Origin: Varroa destructor
Lineage: Eukaryota; Arthropoda; Arachnida; Mesostigmata; Varroidae
Direction: 5' to 3'
Length of the DNA: 64,000 bases
Assembly (NCBI RefSeq): GCF_002443255.2
Contig: NW_019211454.1
Coordinates: forward strand, 39,793,098 to 39,857,097
Below, piece by piece: positions 1 to 10,400 of this stretch. The notes beneath the pieces are model-generated. The model worked only from the letters and a program-made list of their open reading frames with translations, had not been told where the DNA came from and searched no databases. The stretch's first letter is position 1. Each line of letters begins with the position of its first letter. Both the position numbers and the translations under genes were made by a program.

Positions 1-1283
1 AGAGCGATTAAACAGTAGGCCAAATCAGTTCAGTGGCCTGTTAACTTTCTAGATCGTGTTGTGCTTTGTAACCAACTACCGAAGATAACACGCAAGCCAT
101 CATTGATAGCCTGGTTGGATAGGGTCCTCGCATCGACAATCGCCTCTTCTCGCCTCGTCCGAATCAGTAATTCCATCATTTAGCAACAAACCTCTCAGTC
201 GTTAGCAGGGCAAAATTCTGTGGCAGCACTGGCTACTGCTGCCCATTGCACGAACCAGCCACTCTCTGCAACTAGGTCCGCGTCCTGCTTTTACTGGCGA
301 TCATGGGCGTCAACCTGACCGCGCAAATGTTGTTGTTTGCCCTGATCAGGAGCAATCGCAATAAGTCGCACAGCATGCGTTTTTGTTATTGTTGCTTGGT
401 CGACGTCGTCCCCCGAGCGACCCCTCAACGCGTAGCCATGGTGTCGAGCCCCCGCAGCAGCTGCATTCCAGGCTAGCGAGATTGTTGTTAGTTAGCTATT
501 ATCGAAGGGATACAGCAATATACGTGAAGATACACAGGCAACCGAACAAGACAGAACAAAACAAACAGACAGTTTGTCAAGATAAAAAATCTAGCCGATT
601 GATCGTTATTCGTTTGAATTACCTTAAAGAAGGTTTTGGTGTTTGACCTCGAGACCCGTCCTGTAGTGGGAGCTCCCTAACGTTTCTTCAGAAGCACGGC
701 GTCGTTTGCCGGCAAGATGTGTGCGACGTTGCAACTGAGGGGTCGTTGCTGTTCGCCGAAATAGGTCCGCTAGCTGAAGAGACAAAAACGAGACTCGGAG
801 GCATTGGCTGGCAACATCTGTCCGTCCGTTCGTTCATTTGTTTATCGTTGTTACGAGCAGTCAGGGTGTACGTGCCACCGGAGGCGTCAATGACGACAGC
901 CGCAGATAGCGTAATCTACTTCGGAAGCGGCGCTGACGCCGATTCCCAATGAGGCAGAAAGTGAAAAACGATGCAGTGTTTGCACTCGGCTATTAGGGAA
1001 ACAGGAAACATTGTGGAGCTCACTCGTTCAATTGGACTCACAGGTGACGGCGTCTCTAAGAAGAAACAGCATAGGCGGATCATACATGTATCGGTGGAAC
1101 AGAGCGCCGGAAGTGCACGCGTTTACTCTAAGCCAGCGATATATTTTCAAGGCTCTTAATTTTGTCGGGGGTCGCCCTGTGAGCAATGTTTGTTGCGATT
1201 AGAAAAAGTGATTTGCGGTCACGTATCAGGTGATTCTACTGCTCGACCGACTCCCTGCATCCCCCTGGTCGGCTGTGTATATG

Positions 1284-1330
1284 CATGTGTCTGTGTGTGG
1301 GTGTTTGTGTGTGTGTGTGTGCATGTGTGT
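1284..1330. repeat. (TG)n-rich tract
   Basis: Imperfect TG dinucleotide repeat with interruptions (GGG, TTT, GCA), in the 5' flank of the AMPK gamma gene. Confidence 0.8.
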
Positions 1331-1940
1331 CTTAAGTCAGACGCTTCCTTGACCTATTCCAATCGCTTCGCGGCGACAGTTTGCGGCCGCCGAGATCGTC
1401 ATTGTTGCTGTGATGTTCTGAAGGTTGTGGAAGCCTTTATTGGAACAAATACATTCCTGAAAAGAGGAAAAGACAAGAAAGGGAAGCACGTACACAAAAA
1501 AAAAAGTGGAAAGAACACAGAACGGGCAGAAAGTGACGTGCGAACAAGTGGTGCATCATCTGAAACCTTCATAGTTTGGAAGAGGTTTGCGGTTACTGCT
1601 TGACGCCTCAGCAACTAATGATCCCACTCTATCGAGCCTCAATGTTACTAAGCGCTACAGAACGACGACACTTGTAAACCTGCTATTGTAATATAGGCCA
1701 CGCAATAGCTGAGCGATTAACAGTTATGCTGGTGAGAAGTTGGTGTGCGCATGTCGAAAACATAATTGGCCATCACGATGAAATCCGTACAATGGTTTAT
1801 GCAGAAGCGGTCGAGTTATTTGGTAGAGCAGCAGCATTAGAAGTGCATCGTTATGCGCACTCTCTGTCCTTAAAAAAGGGCAAGAAGTGAACGGCGATAA
1901 ACGCCGCAGAAAACAGTGATTATTCGATAATCCTCGTAAT

Positions 1941-1973
1941 CGGTCGGTCGGTCGGTCGGTCGGTCGACCGACG
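1941..1973. repeat. (CGGT)n tetranucleotide repeat ending in a palindrome
   Basis: Six tandem CGGT units run into TCGACCGACGG, so the end of the array is the reverse complement of its own unit and can fold back. Confidence 0.85.
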
Positions 1974-2165
1974 GTGAACTGATTGAATTGTTGTTCAGCA
2001 TCCATTTGACTATCGGTAGATCGACCACCGTTGTACGGTCTGCCACTGTTGGGATGCTTGGAGTAGATCCCACTCAGGTAGAGCGGAACGATTCAGCTGA
2101 GTCGGACGAGGCCAGCCCATTCTGGTAATGGTGTGATGCTGTGTCTCCGAGCGCGGCCCGCCGTT

Positions 2166-2191
2166 TGCTGCTGCTGCTGCTGCTGCTGCTG
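2166..2191. repeat. (CTG)n microsatellite
   Basis: About eight uninterrupted CTG units in the 5' flank. Confidence 0.9.
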
Positions 2192-2649
2192 TACGGTACG
2201 TTAATTAGAATAGCAGCAGCGCAAACGAACGGTGAAACTCGTGCGGCAGCGGCAGCGGCGGTGGAGTTTCTGTGGAAAGCCGATTCGACGTTCGATTGTC
2301 GTCGTCATCATCGTTATTGTCACTTTCCCCGAGCAACAATACCGACCAATCGCCTGGACTCTCTGGGCGTTGACAGACACCATTTTATCGTCTTTCTTAG
2401 TGGTTAAACTGATTGCTGCTCAGGGGAAGGGCATAGGCAGGGTGCCAATAACAACAAAAAAGAGCATCCGAAGAATCTACTCGGTACTGCTGCATCATCA
2501 TTACGACGAATAGTAGCGATCAGCGACTGGACACTCACCGTAACATTGTGTCTAGCACGTTAGTCGTACCGAGCTCTGTCGCTCATCGTCTGTTTGGCCG
2601 GCCGGCCGTCCGTCTGTGTGTCTCTCTGGCGCGCAAGGCGTCGTCGCCA

Positions 2650-2714
2650 CAGCAGCAGCAGCAGCAGCCATTGCAGCCACCGTGTTGCCGCTGCTGCTGC
2701 TGCTGCTGCTGCTG
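2650..2714. repeat. (CAG)6 ... (CTG)8 inverted triplet pair
   Basis: CAG repeats at 2650-2668 are followed 22 bases later by CTG repeats at 2691-2714. The two tracts are reverse complements and can pair as an 18-bp or longer stem with an interior of about 22 nt. Confidence 0.85.
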
Positions 2715-2902
2715 CCCCTATTTTGTATTGGTCTTGTGTCGCCTGCAGTCGCCAGCCGTGCTGGCTGCACGCTCACCCTTTTTTCCACTCCACTCACCGC
2801 CAGGTACCCGCTGGCTCACCAGTGACTATTACTGGCCGCCGGCTGACAGAGTGACGGTTGCGCTGTTGTCTGCCGCCTGGAACTCCGCGATGTTGTGCTG
2901 AT

Positions 2903-2920
2903 GACGACGACGACGACGAC
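2903..2920. repeat. (GAC)6 microsatellite
   Basis: Six perfect GAC units. Confidence 0.85.
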
Positions 2921-3455
2921 TGTCTCTGTTGTGTGCACACAGCGCGGTGCTGTGTAGAACAACGACTGAGGTAGCACGACGTGCGCCTACGGCCGGGAGA
3001 GCCTGCAGAGGAATCGCCAGCAGCAACAGTAACGCGCGGGCCCTCGAGCTGCAGTAATAACAGCAGCAAAAGCAAGTGGTAGTGACGAATGCAACGTTCG
3101 AACGGACCAGCGAACTGAGCGGAGACACTGGCCGCGGCAGCACCAGCGGTCCCACAGAACGCGGGCATAGAACAAACAAGCTACGGTCTGGTTCATCGTC
3201 AACAGCGGGACAGTACAATCGCCCTTCATCTGTTGCTACTGCTATTGTAGTTATCGGCATCTGCTTACGGCTGCTGCCGTCGTTCCTAACTCTTGATATC
3301 TATCTATCTCCATGCCGCGGAAGTTGTCGATGTTGCTGTTGGCAGCGCCGTTGCCAGCACCATTATCGACACCCTGGTGGTCGTAGCGGTCATTTCGGTG
3401 CCGTGGTGTCCCAGTCTTTTTCGACGAGCGCAGTACGTCGACTGACTGCGCAACA

Positions 3456-3456
<1 letters not shown>

Positions 3457-3486
<30 letters not shown>
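3457..3486. repeat. (CGG)10 microsatellite
   Basis: Ten perfect CGG units in the GC-rich 5' flank. This class of repeat is often found in CpG-rich promoters and 5' UTRs. Confidence 0.9.
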
Positions 3487-5675
3487 AAGTATTAATCATT
3501 GGTGGTGCACAGCGCAACCTAGAGCCGAGTTACGCCAGGCGTCAGAGGCTCATACGATCGCCCCGGCCGCTTCCGTCAACATTACCAGCTTGGACCGTGG
3601 ATCTGTCTATGTGTTGTTGTGCGTATATTTGCGGCGAACAACGTGTGTTGTCCTGTACCCCATCAGCGGCGTTAGTGCTACTGGGCTAATGTTACTTGTG
3701 AAGGCTCATCGTAACAGCAACAGCTGACCTGCTCCGGCTGATGTCGTTGTGGCTAATCTTTGCTGATAGTGAATAATAATAATGAGTGATAACAGTTTTA
3801 CTGATGACAGGTGCACTGTTAGATGTCCCTGCGCTTGAAGGCAAACAGACGTCACGACAGTTATATAGACGTGTCACCTCCAGGGGCAACATTAAATTAG
3901 CACCGAAGTAGCAAACTATCTAATGGAAAACTCCGTGTAATTCGCCATCGTTTGTGTATATCCAACAGATGTCAACGGGCTGGAAATGTACGTAGCCGGC
4001 AAAGCGGGAGGAAGAAGTTACTTCGTCGCTGGAGTATAGGGAACACAGTAAACTATAAGGCACTCTTAGCCATCCCAATGTTCCTATCATCTATCACTGA
4101 TAACAATAATCATAGCAAACAATAGACAGCCACCGCGAACATCTGCTATCCAAATCACCACCGCTACGACATTGCAACAGGCACGATAGTCTTGTACCAA
4201 GTGCCTAATCTTGAAATCATCACCAATCGCGTTAAAAGCAGCATCAGCAGCAGCGACGACAGCATTCGAGCGTACGGCCTCACCCCGCCGCTGGGACTGC
4301 TATTTCTATTAGAACAACGACAACAGTAGCAGCAATCAGTACCTTCGTCCTTGGCTCCAACAACCCCAGAAAAGGAGAGTTAGCTTGTTTGGTGTCCCCG
4401 ATAATCCTACGTGCTGGCAGGGGAAAGCACTGTTTCGTTTGTCATCGTTATGCGGCGACATTGTTCGCCGATCTCTGCCTACCTCTTTGTTTTTGTTATT
4501 AGTTCTTCTCTCCTCTTTATGTCTGGCGCGATTTGTTTGCTTCTATCAAACCACGTGTATTGAAGTCATCGCATGGTGGCTACTGGACCGCGCCATCACT
4601 GTCAGAGTCAACACACAGGGGTCATAACAGCCGTATAGCCGCCGAACGGATACCAATGCTGGAGAGATCGAGCTCCGGCTTTAACCATCGCAGAAGAATG
4701 CCAGCCAACGCGCAGCGCTTGTGAGGAGACGTGCACATGTGAGTTCGTGCTAGACGTGGTTCAGTCTATGGCCTTCAAGTCTTTGCTGCCCTGTCTATGG
4801 GTTTTGGGGATTTAATGTGAGAGTTTAAATGTGTGTATGTGTGTGAGTGTGCGTTTGCCTGGGACTGGGACAGATAAAAGTGTGACGACCTTGTACGCTG
4901 CCCGTACAGAGTCACTGGGCTGCTGGCGCGATTTTTTGACGACGAACTTGGTTATTTGTCGAATGTTACGTTACGTATCATCAACGGGTGACAACAAAGA
5001 AAAGCTAGGTCAAAGCAAAACAATCCGCTTAAACATGGTCGTAGCCGAGCAGTCAGTTGTTGATTCGCACTAATTGTAACATATTCCTGTGACATTGAAC
5101 CGTTGTAATGATAGCTAGTGTATTAGATAGTGATTCTCGATGCAATGAATTATGTGCCGATCGAACGGATATACTAAGTCTACCGACTTGTACAATCAAA
5201 CAGTTGTTATAGATATATCGAGGTACCAGTGCGATACTGTAGAAGACAAGTATAGGAGCTGTGCGTAAATACAAATAGTAATTAAACAAGGAATGAACTT
5301 CGTGTTTGTGTTGGTGTTGTGTTAGAAGAATGAGTACAATCGCGAAACGCGTTTCCATTGTACGTCGTAGCTGAAGCAAAAGCTGAGGCGGAGAGAACGA
5401 GTGTTCATACACCAACAATCCTTTGACACCCCTGTCGTCTCGGTGCCGAAGTAGCAACACTGTGTTAATTATGAGTTTAAATGCAGTGAGTGAGCATCTT
5501 GTCTGAGAGTTGACGACGCGGATAGCACTGTTTAAAATCAACGCTAAATCAGCAGCTTACCGTCCTGGTCTCCAAGGCATATCAAAGGCCCCAGCGATCC
5601 TTCACAGAAACCGAGACAGTATTAACAACTACAAAAGCGACACTTGCAGCCTCCCAAGCGTTCACCATCAGGAAA

Positions 5676-5684
5676 CAGCAACAA

Positions 5685-5726
<42 letters not shown>

Positions 5727-5729
5727 CAG
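5676..5729. repeat. (CAG/CAA)n microsatellite just upstream of the coding start
   Basis: A CAA block, ten or more CAG units, then CAA again. It ends about 180 nt before the ATG at 5910 and is probably 5' UTR. One frame through it reads poly-Ala, but that frame has no ATG and is closed by TAA at 5972. Confidence 0.9.
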
Positions 5730-5909
5730 TAGCAGCAATAGTAGCAAACAGCAATCGTGAGTTGACGTTCATAGAAGCGGTCATTGAAAACAGCAGAAGC
5801 GCTCAACCGCGTGCGTTATTCCAGCATAAGCGACTCGTGTCCAGCTTTCAATCAGCAGGCGCCGAGTTAGAGTTCGGAACCGGCTCGTCCAATAAGTCTA
5901 TTCGAGAAC

Positions 5910-7476
5910 ATGCGCTTCCAGGGTCCCTCGGAACGTGTCGCCAAGGCCCGCAGCTCACTGAAAAAAAAAAATAATACCTTGCCTCCTGATCCGCTTGACC
6001 TTGCCGACGAGCCCGAATTATTAACGAATGACCCCGAATTACGAATTGGGGATCGCACGAAACTCGGTCGTCAACCGCTGATTGATAGTCGTGCGGTACC
6101 CCCACTGTCGGGTGTTGCAGCAATCGGCACGACAGAAACAGCAACAACAAACATAGAGTTGGCAACCGACGCCCTAGGCAAAGACAAGTCGTCATTATCA
6201 TCGTCGTCGATCGAGCAGCGTCCCGATCCGAAGGTCAAATTTAAGGAATCTAATACTATTAAAGGTGACGCTGATACGAATTCTAATAATACTAACGACC
6301 ATAGAAGTAACAGCCGAAAAGCGACGAGCGAAGCGCCGAGTCACCAGACAACGAAGTCGCTTACGTTATTTCCGTGTTTGAACAACAGCGCTAGCAGAAG
6401 CAATAATAGCGGTGCCACTGCTAGCGATATCGTGGCGACGATGGCTGAAGATTCGCGAACAGCCGAAGGGCGACCTCTGAGTCCCTTGACCCAAGGCTCA
6501 GCCGAAGACCGATTGCACGAGACAGATGATGTCCTTGGAGAACTTCGCGGCGGATCCGCAAAGGAGCGCGGGCGAGCGCACAGCCTATCCGGCTACCGAA
6601 GTCTGTCGGGTTCACTTGGTCGCAGGGAAGGCGGTAGTAGCTGGACGTCGAGTCCCGCCACTGCGTTCGGCCGCCTGTCGTCGGCCTTCAACAAGTCCGC
6701 CCGCGACAAGGACCGTGACGGGGGGCGGGACCGGGATCGCTTCGACGATGGCCATCAACAGTCGTTGTCCACACAGCAACAACAGCAGGGATGTATTCCG
6801 CCAGGTAGTGCTTTTGGCGGACCTGGTCAATCTCAGACGCTCAGCCGATCCGAAGAAAAGGCTCAACGAGCCGCACTCAAAGCCGCCGAAAAAGAGCTGC
6901 GAGCCGCGGAGAAAGCCGCCGCCAAGGCAGAAAGACGCGAGCGCAAGGAGCTTCGTGACAAGGAACGGGAGAAGGATAAGGAGCGGGGACGCAAATCAAA
7001 ATCGCCGGGCGCAGCGCTCAGCGACGGTGAGACGACGCCGACGTCGTTCTTTAGCCGGGAACGCTTGGGATTAGGGATGGGCTTACGTTCGCCACCGGCT
7101 CGGCCAGCGGCCGATTATACTGTGTCGCTGCCGCCGCTTGGCACAGCTGCAGCGTCAGCTGCGCAACACCGTTCGATTTTCTCGATCAACTGGAACCAAG
7201 GAGGAGGACAAAACCCAGCTACACTGCCGCCACGCTCGCCCGGCCGATCCGGAGCGCCTAATAGTGCTAGCCCAAGTGGCGGAGCTAGTGGCAGCAGCGG
7301 GAGTACGGGAGGAGGCGCCGCGGGCTATTTGACGCGCGGTCTTGGCCGATTTCAGCTGAAACGCCGCAACACAGCGAACCTGCCACAACAGACGAATCCC
7401 CACTCTTCGACTACCCCTATGAATAATCCGTCTGCGCCGCCACTGCCGCCGCCTCCGCCAAATTCTCAGAATTACG
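5910..7476 (+). CDS. AMPK gamma subunit, coding exon 1 (long disordered N-terminus)
   Basis: First coding exon, residues 1-522 plus one base of codon 523 (phase 1). The start is the first ATG after an in-frame TAG at 5868-5870, with A at -3. The donor after base 7476 is GTGAGT. The protein is Ser/Gly/Pro-rich and looks disordered. Residues about 312-370 are an Ala/Glu/Lys/Arg-rich charged stretch that should form a long helix. Residues about 504-522 are Pro-rich. Around Thr488 the sequence LKRRNTANL carries a basophilic kinase site, close to PKA and AMPK consensus. Long, unconserved, phosphorylated N-termini are known in AMPK gamma-2/gamma-3 and in Drosophila SNF4A-gamma. This exon shows no direct similarity to the CBS region. 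It is assigned to the gene by reading direction and because its phase joins exon 2 in frame. An A11 run lies at 5961-5971. Confidence 0.8.
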
Positions 7477-10400
7477 GTGAGTAGAGAAATCGCTAATTGT
7501 TTAGTAGAGGCTGAGCGAAAAGGGAAAACGATCATTTAAGGGAACGAAACAGAATGTAATGAATTTGCGTGACAGGGAACACCCTAGCTGCTCCCAAAGG
7601 CTGTGTGAGAGCTGCCAACGGCAGCAATCGGATTGTGCGTAAATGAAAAACGAGCTAGAGGTAAACTCGAGTGACAGCTGCAAAGCTCGGAAACGGTCAT
7701 AGGTAACGCCAAACGATCACAGGTTTTCTGGCAAAGTTTTGACACCTTCGAAACTTTGCTCGGAAAATTTCGTATTCTCTGCCGATCACATCCTGAATAT
7801 CTTATGAAATAGCTGCAACTAAAGGCTAATAGTGTTATAAAGTGTAAAGAAATATATCGTGCCGCCAATAATGGTGTTCGTAGGCCGTTTTTTGCGCACC
7901 TTTGCATTGCGAACCTATCCGCTTCGTTGCTGCAGCGCTCTCTGTGGCGTTAGAGCGAATAGTTACAGCGAAATGCCTAGCATTTACTATTTTCGTTATC
8001 ATTTTTCTCAACCCGAGTAGTTTTAATTAAGGATTAGCTTCTGGCTAAAATTAGATATGCAAGCAAATGTTTACTGTCCATAGACAGCGATAGAACAACA
8101 TTGCATATTATAGATCACACCCTAAATCCGTAAATTTTGTTGAGTTTTTTTTCTTCTTTACTCACAGACAAATGACCATAGAAGTCGACTGTAGTCGCTC
8201 GTATGGCTGTTCGTTTGTGGCACTACTGTAATAGTTATTGTTGTTGTTTAATGTTAGTATGCGATCAGGGAAACTGCCAACCCAAGCTTGTCAGTGCGCG
8301 CTCGTTTCGATAGGGTTGCGACCCAGCTTGTTTCACTAGCGCTAGTCATCGAATAGCGAGCAGGCAAGACGAGCCCGATCGAGTTGACAGCGTCGCGTGA
8401 ACGCTTAGACCCGCGCAGCAATGATGCAGTGATGGAGCAATGAGCAGCAGGCAATATTAACCAAAGGAGCCATTCGGCCGATCAGAACGTGTGCGATTTG
8501 CAACGGCTTTGTATAGCTGGCCGTTGGCTGTAGTGCCGTTTGTACTCGTTCCATTGCCGACTCGTAGACTCGCACTGCTGTGCGATAGGAGAAGAGAGCT
8601 CCGTTACCTGCCAGGATTACTATCTGTGGGATGTGGTGAACAGTGTCTTAGGGCGGACAGTGCCAGTGGTCCTAGTGGATAGTATGTGTTTCAACGAACC
8701 AGACGACACTGTGAATGCCACTAGCGGCAACGATCATATTGCCCCATTTAGCTTCTCTTCACATGACGCGCCGTCTGCGGTTCACTTGACTCAGACAGAT
8801 GGCGATGTCTATGTTCACTTTCGTTTCGCTCCCGAAACGCCTGCTTACCCTTTAAACCAATAGCGCAGACATTATGAGCCTGAAGCAGGCGTTTACCAGT
8901 CGCAACTTGCACATATATAGTACAGAAGAAACTCCATTGTGCCAAGAGAAAATTTGATTTTACGGATTGAGCTCGTTTGTTCTGTATTTTTTTCAGTTAG
9001 CTGGTGACATGGCTCATTAAACGACACCAAACAAAAATTTAAGCATGAGACGTATTTTTATCTTTCTTGAGATCTTTTTCTTTGAGAATCCGCTGAATAA
9101 CCGTTGGATATCGCCGCGCACATAGATGATTTTTCAATAGACACAACCCGAACCTATCTTGCTTATGTACAGACAAGAAGAAAGCCGACCCGAACCGTCA
9201 AGGTACGCCTCGTCATGGATGAATTCGCTTTATTCCAAGAGCAGCGACATATTTTATAAGTATATAATAGAATAGATCCTATGAGTCGTTGAAGCAACTG
9301 CAAATTATACGATCTTCAGCATACTTGGCTTGTGCGGTTCGGTTCTGACATTGAGCCAGCTGAGAAGGACGGCTACTACAGGCACTTTGCCCTAAGTTAA
9401 TAGAACTGAGACTTCTCTACTTCTACATATCTAAGATATGAACGCACGCAAGTGGATAACGCAACAGGCAGCGAACTCTCATAAAAAAGAAATGTCAAAG
9501 TTCTCGCGTTGTGTGTTCGTTGCAAACGAAAGATCACAGTTGTCTTGTCAGTTTTATGTGTGTGTGTTTAATGGCAAGTCAGTTCTACAAACAGAAGCGA
9601 ATACGTTGGTGACTGTGGCCACAGAAACAGCAGCTTTGTAGTTGACTGTAGTACTAGCTAGTGTAGTATGAAGTCAGTGTATGATGTCTACTAATAGTAC
9701 AGCTACTGACGCCAGTCGAGTATCTTATGGCAAGTCAGGTCCGATCTGCTACGGTCGGGTCAAAAGCCAGCTCACCCGAACGTCTGTGTTACTTCTAGAC
9801 GTAATGATAGAGTGCAGTAATGCTGCGAACAGTTCGTTTGTTCAAGCGTAAGCTCCCCGCAGTCTCAAGCGAGCTACCCGGCAGGAAATGCAGGCACATG
9901 ACCACCACTTACCGATGACTCGTTGAAGCCTACCGGCAAAAGACGAGTCCGCCTCAGCGTCTGCATTCTCTAATAATAACAATAATAATAATACCTTTTA
10001 GCGTCCTGACGATAACCTTAGTACAAAGTAGTATAGCAGTATTTAAGTGAACACAGATATTTGAACGAAATGTTACGCATGCGTCGGCAGGAATGTCTCT
10101 TACAAACTAGCTTACTCAACATTTGCCCGACCTTTGTACTTTCTATTAAGGACCTAAACCGCTCACAAGTCATTCCCAGAAAATCCTAGAAAAAATAATA
10201 ACTTTAAAATTATTACTGCTCACTTAATTGTAAGTAGAGCAATATTAGCACATGCAGACTCTTTAACGTTCCGCTCAAATTTGACAAACCAAAAAAAATA
10301 TAGCGAATTCCAAATTTGGTTTCATTATAATTCAGAAGCTATAGGAATACAACGCTCAAACAAAACGCAAAAGGCGCAGAAAGAAGTACTAATTTGTAGG

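Larger units (their letters stand above)
1..5909 (+). other. 5' flank / probable promoter and 5' UTR of the AMPK gamma gene
   Basis: This stretch is GC-richer and more CpG-rich than the rest of the window, especially 2100-3600 and 4100-4700, and is crowded with triplet repeats. It runs directly into the long first coding exon. Many open frames occur, but they are repeat-driven (poly-Ala, poly-Ser, poly-Leu) or lack an ATG, and I recognise none as protein. An in-frame TAG at 5868-5870 lies just before the ATG at 5910. The transcription start is not visible, and part of this region may be a 5' leader exon or leader intron. Confidence 0.5.

Noticed and set aside
2548..3495. Several long frames on both strands over the CTG, CAG and CGG repeats
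   Set aside because: They are homopolymeric (Ser, Ala, Leu, Cys, Arg) products of triplet repeats and the GC-rich composition that removes stops.
5053..5541. 162-codon - strand frame opposite the presumed 5' UTR
   Set aside because: No recognisable motif or splice support. This length is possible by chance in the window, and it overlaps the presumed leader of the + strand gene.
5510..5974. 154-codon + strand frame with poly-Ala
   Set aside because: It has no ATG, is driven by the CAG/CAA repeat, and is in a different frame from the AMPK gamma start. It is kept only as part of the A11 observation.
6526..7074. 182-codon + strand frame and other frames inside exon 1
   Set aside because: Shadows of the GC-rich coding exon. 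Their Arg/Pro-rich composition is typical of out-of-frame reading.
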